Assembly: GCA_900553865.1 (NCBI GenBank) | Contig: USFC01000022.1 | Span: 1-20,116 of the forward strand | Length of the DNA: 20,116 nt | Origin: an uncultured Clostridium sp. | Lineage (GTDB): Bacteria > Bacillota > Clostridia > TANB77 > CAG-508 | Reading direction: 5' to 3' | Shown here: positions 5,869-13,372 of the stretch, in pieces | How the letters are laid out: the number at the start of each line of letters is the position of its first letter | How positions within the stretch are numbered: the first letter of the stretch is position 1 | Translations under genes and position numbers: made by a program | Notes under the pieces: model-generated | What the model was told of the DNA's origin: nothing | Databases searched by the model: none | Seen by the model: the letters and a program-made list of their open reading frames with translations, nothing else

Positions 5869-5897
5869 TCACCTTTTAAATTATATTTAATAGGTGA
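5869..5897 (-). promoter_or_regulatory. Palindrome over the dacF ribosome binding site
   Basis: TCACCTTTTAAAT (5869-5881) and ATTTAATAGGTGA (5885-5897) are complementary at 12 of 13 positions around TAT. The dacF ribosome binding site (AAAGGTGA, minus strand) is one arm. It may fold in mRNA and limit translation, or act as a dimeric operator. Confidence 0.5.
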
Positions 5898-5911
5898 CTT
5901 TTTTATTCTTA

Positions 5912-7456
5912 TTATCTTCTATCTCTTGAATTATTCATTTCTTCTTCTAAATCCTCTGTTACCATCTCTACTATTTCTTTTGTTTCTTTTTCTGGATTTT
6001 CTTTTCTTTTTTCTTCAAATAGTTTTTGAGCTTTTTCACCATTTGGTTCTCCACCTTTATAGTAGCCCCATTTTACCGCTAATTTTGAATAATCTATGTT
6101 ATCATGTACATGTGATTTTGTATTTTTTTCGCCATCTATATCGTCTATTTTTAAATCTCCATCTTCTGCTTTTCCGTTTTTCTCATGTTTTGCTGCTTCT
6201 TGGTATCCTTCTTCTACGCTGCGATATCCGTCCCCAAATTCTTCTGCTAAATCTCTTTCATCTTTTTTTATTTCCCACACGTTGTTGGTTTCTAACTGCC
6301 TATCTAAGTCTTTATTTCCTTCTACTCCTTTTCCTCCTATGGTTTTTCGTGCTGAATGATATACTTGTAGCTCACCATATTCTCCATTTTTTACAGAAAT
6401 AGTTCCTTCTCCAAGCTTATACCTAGACTTTACATCATCTTTTTGTACTTCGCCTTTTTGGCTTACTTGGTAATTTTGCTTATTTGAATTTATTCCTGCT
6501 GTATTATCTAATTCTAAATCCAATGGCACTGCTTTTCCGTCATTTGTAATTGCTACAAAGGAATATCTTGTTCCACTTGTTTTTCCCTTTTGGCCGTCTA
6601 AGCCTACTAAATTTTCTTTATCTTTAGATTCTATTACTCCAATTTTAGTGAATTTAGCATCTTTCATTTCTGGAAATTTGCCTGATTTTTCAATAAGTTG
6701 CCCTAAGGTTTTCATGTCTGTTGCTTTGTCTTTTGTGTCCATTTCCTGTTTTATATTTACATCTTTTATTGAACTTTCTTTTTTGCCTAGTACATTTCTT
6801 TGCTTTTGAATCTCATCTATTGTTTTTTCATCCTTTACTTTTTGTTTTAAATCTAATGTAACAATTTTAGTAATTTCATTTGTCTTTTCAATTCCTAAGG
6901 CTTTTTCTATTAATCCTTTTTGTTTTTCTTGCTCTTGCGCTAAAGACATTTCTTTTTTGTTTAAATCTGCTGATTGCACTATGTCTTTTATTTGCCCTGA
7001 AAGCTGATTTTCTATGGTGTTTTCTTTAAAAATTATGTTATTGCCCATCATTTTATTTACAATGGTACATATTTCAACTGTATCTAAATATATTTTTGAA
7101 ATTTCTCCTTCATCTACTCTATACAATCCTAATATTTTCCCTTTAATTTTTAGCCTTTGTATTAAATATATATCTTTAATACTTGAATATTCTTCGCTAT
7201 TTCTTAGGTTATTGTTTATTTTGAACATGGTATTTACAAATTTGCGATTACTTAAAATAAAACCTACTAATACACTTTCTTTTTTATCTGTAATAATACA
7301 TTTTTCTTGGTTACCTAATAGCTCTTCTTCTTCATAATCCCCTTCGTCTTTTATATATACAAATTGGTTTTGATTTTCTAAAAGTGTGCCTACAAACCAA
7401 TTATCTATTTTTTTTATTATTTTTACCACTACTACTTTTCCTATTAATTCTTCCAT
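5912..7456 (-). CDS. Unrecognised soluble protein of the T4SS-like operon
   Basis: I do not recognise this 514-residue protein. It has no signal peptide or membrane segment, so it is probably cytoplasmic, or a secreted substrate that does not need Sec. The N-terminal part (1-130) alternates short hydrophobic and polar stretches like a beta-rich fold (VVVVKIIKKIDNWFVGTLL). Residues 150-260 are Lys/Glu/Gln-rich and helical. Residues 268-370 look beta-rich again (TRYSFVAITNDGKAVPLDLE). The last 130 are highly charged, ending EEEMNNSRDRR. The ATG at 7456 has only a weak ribosome binding site. A strong GGGGAGG lies 36 bases upstream, but no standard start codon in frame is near it. It sits between an NTF2-repeat membrane protein and dacF on the same strand. 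A role as accessory factor or substrate is a guess from context. Confidence 0.75.
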   Translation of the reverse strand: MEELIGKVVVVKIIKKIDNWFVGTLLENQNQFVYIKDEGDYEEEELLGNQEKCIITDKKESVLVGFILSNRKFVNTMFKINNNLRNSEEYSSIKDIYLIQRLKIKGKILGLYRVDEGEISKIYLDTVEICTIVNKMMGNNIIFKENTIENQLSGQIKDIVQSADLNKKEMSLAQEQEKQKGLIEKALGIEKTNEITKIVTLDLKQKVKDEKTIDEIQKQRNVLGKKESSIKDVNIKQEMDTKDKATDMKTLGQLIEKSGKFPEMKDAKFTKIGVIESKDKENLVGLDGQKGKTSGTRYSFVAITNDGKAVPLDLELDNTAGINSNKQNYQVSQKGEVQKDDVKSRYKLGEGTISVKNGEYGELQVYHSARKTIGGKGVEGNKDLDRQLETNNVWEIKKDERDLAEEFGDGYRSVEEGYQEAAKHEKNGKAEDGDLKIDDIDGEKNTKSHVHDNIDYSKLAVKWGYYKGGEPNGEKAQKLFEEKRKENPEKETKEIVEMVTEDLEEEMNNSRDRR

Positions 7457-7596
7457 AGCTTTTAACCAAGTTTTACCTATGACTTAGCTTTCCTCCCCTT
7501 TTTTTCTTAGTATTTTATCATAAGAAGGTGTATTTTTAAACTTTGCACAATTTTTTATATACTTTCTACGTTTTCCTAATTTCCTCTTTGGTTAGT

Positions 7597-8964
7597 TTAT
7601 TGTACTATTTCAAATGACATTACAAAATTTGTATTTTCTAATAATTTCATTATTATATTACAATTTACTTCTTTTTCGTTTTCTCCTGTACTATCATTTA
7701 ATGTTATTCCATAAATAAGCAAATTACTAATTTGGTCTGAATATGTTTTGTAAGTTACATTATTATATTTGAACATATATGTTTTTACAAATGTTTCGAA
7801 GTCTGCTTGTGTTTTAAAATATGTTTCTCTAAAGTTTTTATCTAGTAAGTTGTAGGCTGATGAATAGTCTTGCATATTAAGCATTTCAAAGAACCTTCCT
7901 ATATTTAGTATTCCCTTTTGTTGATTTTTTGCTTTTTTATATTTTTCTATATATTCATTGCTTTCAATTGTGTAGTCATCTAGTTGAACTGTATATTCCA
8001 TAACTGCTGTTTCTGTAAATTTATATATATTCTCATATTGATCTTTACATACATATACATTCTTTTCATTTTCTTCTTCTAACGAATATGTCTCTAGCTT
8101 TAATGAACTATAATCTTTATTTGAAGTATTTATATAATTTTCAAATTTTTCATATGTGTCAAATCTTTTATTTCTATATTCTTCATTTAACGTATTATAT
8201 GATTTTTGCAAGTTTTCTTTAATTTTCATTCCCCAATTATTAAGATATGCACTTGCTACCTCAAAATCAGTTACTTCTATTTTTTCCGCTATATTATTAT
8301 CATTTAAATTTATATATTCAATTTTATCAATTTTAAATGCTTCATCAAAATTATTTTCATCTATTTTATTGTCTTCAAGATATTTTTCTATATATAAAGA
8401 ATACGTTTCTGTATACTTATCCACTTTTACCACTAATTTAAATTTTTTATTATTGCTATCTATTCCTGCTATATAATATACATCCATATTTATATTTTCA
8501 TTTGCATAATACATATCTTCTATTGTATAATTTTTCGCTTTATACTTTTTCAATTCATTCGCTAGTTCCTTATCATCTTCCCCCACATATTTTATACATT
8601 CTTTATCTATCATATTCTTAATCGTAGTTATAGACCAATCCGTGTAAGAATCCAATAATTTTTTTCTTTTTTCATTAGAAGATATATCTTCTCCATCCAA
8701 ATCTCGTTCTTCTATGTCTTCTATATTTGGGTTAATATATTTAATTACCTCAAAGTAATTATCTACTATTTTTTTTACCATAAAATATTCGTTTTTATCT
8801 ACAACTTTATTTATTCCCAAATCTATTTCTTCATTTACATTATAATTATCTGCCTTTATATCTGCTACTTTTTCTCTTTGTAATAAATAAACAAGCATTA
8901 TTGATATAATAACAATAACTATTAGTACGGTAATTATTAGAAATAGTAATATATTTTTTTTCAT
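7597..8964 (-). CDS. Membrane-anchored protein with NTF2-like (VirB8/TcpC-type) repeats
   Basis: The 455-residue product has one N-terminal membrane segment (4-28) and a large outside part. Residues 232-335 and 352-455 are repeats of one module. Both contain YNxL, then a charged helix, xFxT, and FExY/FExF (YNTLNEEYRNKRF and YNLLDKNFRETYF), followed by beta strands. A more divergent copy may occupy 54-195. The same module is in the protein at 12390-13334 (AYNMLTDECKNVLF). Such single-pass proteins with NTF2-like domains are the VirB8/TcpC scaffold type of Gram-positive conjugation systems. I infer a channel scaffold on the wall side. ATG 8964 follows GAGGAG by eight bases. It comes after the lytic enzyme gene across a hairpin. 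Confidence 0.7.
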   Translation of the reverse strand: MKKNILLFLIITVLIVIVIISIMLVYLLQREKVADIKADNYNVNEEIDLGINKVVDKNEYFMVKKIVDNYFEVIKYINPNIEDIEERDLDGEDISSNEKRKKLLDSYTDWSITTIKNMIDKECIKYVGEDDKELANELKKYKAKNYTIEDMYYANENINMDVYYIAGIDSNNKKFKLVVKVDKYTETYSLYIEKYLEDNKIDENNFDEAFKIDKIEYINLNDNNIAEKIEVTDFEVASAYLNNWGMKIKENLQKSYNTLNEEYRNKRFDTYEKFENYINTSNKDYSSLKLETYSLEEENEKNVYVCKDQYENIYKFTETAVMEYTVQLDDYTIESNEYIEKYKKAKNQQKGILNIGRFFEMLNMQDYSSAYNLLDKNFRETYFKTQADFETFVKTYMFKYNNVTYKTYSDQISNLLIYGITLNDSTGENEKEVNCNIIMKLLENTNFVMSFEIVQ

Positions 8965-8985
8965 CTTATCAACTCCTCAATTTTA

Positions 8986-9040
8986 AAAAGTAAAGTGACA
9001 TTAATCTCACTTAATCTAAATACAATGTCACTCTACTTTT
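8986..9040 (-). terminator. Hairpin between lytic enzyme and NTF2-repeat genes
   Basis: The arms 8986-9002 and 9024-9040 pair over 17 bases on the minus strand with one G-U, around a 21-base loop, and are followed by TTTTTAAAA. This is a weak or partial intrinsic terminator that may lower expression of the downstream genes. Confidence 0.5.
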
Positions 9041-9042
9041 CA

Positions 9043-12000
9043 TTATTTACCTGTATACGAAAAATGCATATAATCTTTTGAGCTACTAAAGTTTCCACCC
9101 CAGCCCCAACCTATAGAATTAAATGCCTTTACTAAAACTCCATCTTCTGGAATTGAATACTCGCTTTTTCCCGGGTTCCAGAAAGAACCTGCTGTCACTT
9201 TTCCATTTTTCATTTGGCAATTCTCTGTTACATTTATATCCACAGCCAAACCATAACTATGTTGTGACCTTGTTTTGCTTCCAGCAACATTACTCCAATT
9301 ATAACCTTGTACTTCATATACTTTAAATCCTTTGTCTTGCGCTTCTTGTAATGCTTTTCTTACATCTTCTGCTATTGCAATATGAAGCTTTACTGTTTTT
9401 GTAGTTTTTACCCCACTTTTAGTTGTTATTGGAACTAATACATTCACTAAATATTTTTCCATTTCTTCTTTAGTTTGTGGCAAACCATTTGGAAATATAT
9501 CTTTTAATTTTCCTGTTGCTTCTTGCTTATTTCCATTACTGCTTGTTCCTTTTCCTAAAACTAATATATTATACCACTTTTTTGCCTTTTTATATCTTCT
9601 TGTAACTTCTTTACTATATCCTCCGCAAATTTCATATTTCCTACAAAATATATCTGTTGCATGATACATATCTGTACTTCCAATGATTTCTGCTTTTACC
9701 TTAGACATTTTTCCTTCTAACTCAGACCATAAAAAGTCTAATTGTACTTGAAGGTCTGTCCACTTTTTACCTCGGCTATCTGCTAAATTACTTAATGCTG
9801 CAAACCTTTCTCCTCCCCATTGGCACAAACCAAAATGAGTCCCATTAGTTGCTGATGTATAAAATCCACTTTCTTGCTCTATATTTCCTAGTATTCCGCA
9901 AGCACTTTCAGGAGTAAATCCCTTTGATATTAAATACTCATATATCTCTCTTGCGCTTGCTACTGTGCCTTGGCTTACATTATAGTTAATATTCTCATCG
10001 TCTTCTGTAATTATTTCTTCTACTTCACTATCTTCTATTGTTTTTGGATCATATTCTTCATTCTCTGGAAATGTCATTAAATATTGTAAATGTTCTACAA
10101 GTCCTTGCATTTTTATTACATATGCATCTTTGTAATTTGCATTTGAAAGTGATTCTTCTTCCTTATCTACTTTTTCCTCTATAGAATTGTACATTTTATC
10201 TTTTTCATTATAACCTGTACTATTTGATTGTAATAGTGCATATAACATTTGCAAGCCACTTTCCAACTTATTTAATGGCGCTTCTCCTACTGTGCTATTT
10301 GGTAATTTATATTTTACATTTTTTCCAGTTTTATTAAATTCTGCTTCTTCTGCACACTTTAATGCTGTCGGATTGTATCTTTTAGATACCTCATCATTTG
10401 CACAATCATACTCACATTCTCCAGTATCATTTCTTAATAGCCCTAAAAATTGTTTTGATTTTTCAATTGACTGACATATTTGCGCTTCATCGTATTTAAT
10501 ACTTGATGTGATTGTTTTTGTTTGTGTTCTTACTACTGTTGTAACCCATTCAGAATATACTATTTTTTCGATTACTCTTTGAGTATCTCCTGAACCCAGT
10601 ATCTGCACATCTGGCCTAGTTTCATTTAATCTTTCCGGATATGGAATACGTGTAGTTATTAATTTTCCATCATCTACTGTTCCTTCTATTTTTTTTGTAT
10701 ATTTATAATCTTCATAAAAGCTCCATGTGTCTGCTGAATATGGCCTCAAAGTAGGTGTGTACGTTATTACTGTTTTCATTTTTCTTGCTTTTTCATGTGG
10801 ACTTTCTGTCGCTACGCATGTTGCTAAAGAAAAATCACCTTTTGAACTTTCTTCTGCCTCCCATTTTTCTTCATCTTTTTCCGTATCCTCTACTTCTATA
10901 ATTTGGTCAACATTGTCTTGTATAGCTAAGCATATTTTTGTATTTCTTGCTAATAGTGCCACATGATATACAAATTCTGGATTTTGCGTTATTTCGCAAA
11001 GATTTATTAAAAATTCATAAGGCATAGAATATTTTGATACTAGTTCTTTATAGTCAAATCCTTGAACTTTTATTTCATACTCTTCACTTTTTATTTCTAT
11101 TCCACTCCACCAGTCAAATATTGCTGTCAAAAAATCGCTTGTATATTCTGCTTCTTTTGTTTTTGTTAGCTTTGCTTCTAGTACAACTAATTTTTCTGTT
11201 TCTGGGTCTATTGTATATTTATATCTTAAATCAGTCCAGATTTTTGAACTATTAGTTGTTATTACCTCTCCTTTAATCAACTCTTCAAGTGTTGTATCTG
11301 TTTTTCCCAATTCTTTCAAAAAGTCTTCTGGTGAAATATACTCCATTTGTTTATAATCTTCATTTTCTACCTCTATGCTAGGATTATTCATCGTTCCATT
11401 ATTAAATTCATCGTCTTTTAACTCTGCTTCCTTTTTATTTCTATAAAAATAAATCCCTCCATCTACTTTGTTTTGGTCGTTTGGATTAACTAAATTAGCT
11501 GTCTTATTCCTATGTGGCTGTTGTGTAATAATATCTGCTCTTATAAATTCTGCTATGTACTTTTCTATTAATTCTTTGCTTTCTTCGTCTTCTAAAAGTT
11601 CTTCTACAGTTTTATCTCCATAATCACCATTTCCCAATAGCCTTAAATCTTTTATTGAAATTCCTTTATTAGCTAATTCTCTTACGTACTGGTCTACCAA
11701 TGTGTATTCTTTTGTAAGAGTTTCTCTTACTTTTCCATTTTTGTCTAGCATATTGCCATTTTCATCGTATTCATTTCCATTACTATCTACTGTTTTTCCG
11801 TTCTCATCTGTATATCTATTTTTTATTGTTTCTGGCGTTCCTAACGTTTCTCCAGTATTTAAATCTACTACATATTCAAATTTTTCGCCTAGATCTACCC
11901 AATTGTCATTTGTAATTGATTTCCATGCTTTTGATAAAAAACCTGTTGCTTTAGAATATGCTGCCCCTATTAAGTCTATCATTTTGTCTTTCATTTCATT

Positions 12001-12375
12001 AAATACACTAAAAAGAGCTGCCGCTAACACAATCATTAAAATTATTGGTATACTTTTCATTATAATCATTTTTATTAGCTTTTTTCTAAATTTTTTATCT
12101 TTAAGCTTTCTAGCTGCCATTTTTATACCATCTATGGCTGCTTTGGCATAGTTTCCTGCTGCTGCATTTGCTCCTATTTTAGCTATCTCTTTTGCATCGT
12201 TCATACCTTCTTTTGCGTCATCAACTGGGTTGTTTTCTTCTTCATTTTCTTGATTTTCTTCTTCTTCCCCATTTTCTTCGTTATTTACTTCTTCATCTTT
12301 TAATTCTTCTTGTTTTGTTTCTTTTGACTGCATTGATTCTTTGTTATTGCTTTTTTTTGCACCATTTTCACTCAT
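9043..12375 (-). CDS. Membrane-anchored bifunctional cell wall hydrolase (lysozyme plus M15 peptidase)
   Basis: This is the wall-opening enzyme of the system, a VirB1 counterpart. From ATG 12375 (AGGTGG nine bases upstream; an in-frame GTG at 12387 overlaps the ribosome binding site) it has 1110 residues. It has an acidic cytoplasmic N-terminus, a membrane segment at 103-124, a long outside region (about 150-790) without recognised domain, and then a phage tail lysozyme-like domain (about 804-936; GILGNIEQESGF with the likely catalytic Glu, FGLCQWGGERF). It ends in an M15 L-Ala-D-Glu or D-Ala-type peptidase (about 995-1108; SQHSYGLAVDIN and DYMHFSY). The zinc ligands are His1039, Asp1046 and His1104. 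It thus could cut both glycan and peptide. It lies 14 bases after the VirB8-like gene. Exact bond specificity is inferred from families. Confidence 0.88.
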   Translation of the reverse strand: MSENGAKKSNNKESMQSKETKQEELKDEEVNNEENGEEEENQENEEENNPVDDAKEGMNDAKEIAKIGANAAAGNYAKAAIDGIKMAARKLKDKKFRKKLIKMIIMKSIPIILMIVLAAALFSVFNEMKDKMIDLIGAAYSKATGFLSKAWKSITNDNWVDLGEKFEYVVDLNTGETLGTPETIKNRYTDENGKTVDSNGNEYDENGNMLDKNGKVRETLTKEYTLVDQYVRELANKGISIKDLRLLGNGDYGDKTVEELLEDEESKELIEKYIAEFIRADIITQQPHRNKTANLVNPNDQNKVDGGIYFYRNKKEAELKDDEFNNGTMNNPSIEVENEDYKQMEYISPEDFLKELGKTDTTLEELIKGEVITTNSSKIWTDLRYKYTIDPETEKLVVLEAKLTKTKEAEYTSDFLTAIFDWWSGIEIKSEEYEIKVQGFDYKELVSKYSMPYEFLINLCEITQNPEFVYHVALLARNTKICLAIQDNVDQIIEVEDTEKDEEKWEAEESSKGDFSLATCVATESPHEKARKMKTVITYTPTLRPYSADTWSFYEDYKYTKKIEGTVDDGKLITTRIPYPERLNETRPDVQILGSGDTQRVIEKIVYSEWVTTVVRTQTKTITSSIKYDEAQICQSIEKSKQFLGLLRNDTGECEYDCANDEVSKRYNPTALKCAEEAEFNKTGKNVKYKLPNSTVGEAPLNKLESGLQMLYALLQSNSTGYNEKDKMYNSIEEKVDKEEESLSNANYKDAYVIKMQGLVEHLQYLMTFPENEEYDPKTIEDSEVEEIITEDDENINYNVSQGTVASAREIYEYLISKGFTPESACGILGNIEQESGFYTSATNGTHFGLCQWGGERFAALSNLADSRGKKWTDLQVQLDFLWSELEGKMSKVKAEIIGSTDMYHATDIFCRKYEICGGYSKEVTRRYKKAKKWYNILVLGKGTSSNGNKQEATGKLKDIFPNGLPQTKEEMEKYLVNVLVPITTKSGVKTTKTVKLHIAIAEDVRKALQEAQDKGFKVYEVQGYNWSNVAGSKTRSQHSYGLAVDINVTENCQMKNGKVTAGSFWNPGKSEYSIPEDGVLVKAFNSIGWGWGGNFSSSKDYMHFSYTGK

Positions 12376-12389
12376 TTTTGCCACCACCT

Positions 12390-13334
12390 TTACATAGAAA
12401 CGCTTATCTTCATTCTTGTTTTATACTCTTTTGTGTTTTGTTTGTATTCTTCATAATTTGGTACAATATCTGTAAAAGCTATACTTTCTGTTGTAACTCC
12501 TGAGCTATATGTTTTTCTGATAGTTATTTCATATGTTCTATAGAAGTTCGCTGGTATTTCACATAAAGCACTAGATATTTCTGCAATATTAGAGCTATAC
12601 TTTACTCCATCACTTCCTACTGCATATGTTGTTTTGCTTTGTGTTCTTGTATCTATTAAAATTCTATTATTTGTTGTATTTTCAAATTTAACTACAATTT
12701 TTTCATAGTCTTTATATATTTGTTTAGAAAGAACTATTACTTTTACTCCGCCTACAGAATTTTCTTTATTTATATCTTTTGCATATATAAAACCATTAAT
12801 ATTAAGTTTTCCATCTGTTGTAGAATTTTCATCTATTGTAATATAATCTTGATATGAATTCACATTTTGTACGCTTCCTGTGGATAATAGGTCATTGTAA
12901 AACTTAACTCTGTATGTATATCTATTGCCTCCACTTATAAAGTTTTCTATATCTCCTGTTCTTTTACTAGAAAATATAATATCGTAATATCCTTTTTTAA
13001 AGTTTTCTAACTTGCTTGAAAATAAAACATTCTTACATTCATCTGTAAGCATGTTATATGCTCCTTCTATATCTCCACTATTACATTTTTTAATAAAAGA
13101 CTCTATTTCATTTACATTGACTTCTGTTTTTTCTATTGAAACAGTTTGTCCACCTATAATTGATTCTGTTGGTAACCCTTCTACTACATTTTCCTTTTTA
13201 GCATTATTTGCTTTGTTGTTTTCTCTTGCAACTTGGTTTAATAATTGAATAACAATAATAAGGAAGGCAATTACAGCAACTACCAATATTATTTTCACCC
13301 TATTTTGGTTCCAGTAACGTATTAGTTTATTCAT
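12390..13334 (-). CDS. VirB8/TcpC-like membrane protein with NTF2-like domain
   Basis: The 314-residue product has a short cytoplasmic N-terminus, a membrane segment (13-33), an NTF2-like module (about 73-185; FIKKCNSGDIEGAYNMLTDE) and a C-terminal beta-sandwich-like part (about 195-290; KIVVKFENTTNNRILIDTR). Its topology and the NTF2-like module match VirB8 or TcpC, which link the inner-membrane channel to the wall side in conjugation machines. ATG 13334 follows GGGAGG. It lies between the VirB6-like and lytic genes, as virB8-type genes often do. It shares its NTF2 module with the protein at 7597-8964, so the two may pair. The C-terminal beta part is not recognised as a specific family. Confidence 0.7.
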   Translation of the reverse strand: MNKLIRYWNQNRVKIILVVAVIAFLIIVIQLLNQVARENNKANNAKKENVVEGLPTESIIGGQTVSIEKTEVNVNEIESFIKKCNSGDIEGAYNMLTDECKNVLFSSKLENFKKGYYDIIFSSKRTGDIENFISGGNRYTYRVKFYNDLLSTGSVQNVNSYQDYITIDENSTTDGKLNINGFIYAKDINKENSVGGVKVIVLSKQIYKDYEKIVVKFENTTNNRILIDTRTQSKTTYAVGSDGVKYSSNIAEISSALCEIPANFYRTYEITIRKTYSSGVTTESIAFTDIVPNYEEYKQNTKEYKTRMKISVSM

Positions 13335-13372
13335 GTAATTTTTCCTCCCTTATTATTCTTTGTTATTACTTA

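Noticed and set aside
5524..6402. Long open frame on the plus strand (292 codons) opposite dacF and the 514-residue gene
   Set aside because: It lies antisense to two well supported genes, is Phe/Leu/Ser-rich as expected from AT-rich antisense, and has no ribosome binding site.
7500..7596. Possible promoter before the 514-residue gene (TTTAAA and TAAAAT, minus strand)
   Set aside because: The match to consensus is weak in a very AT-rich gap and I cannot separate it from chance.
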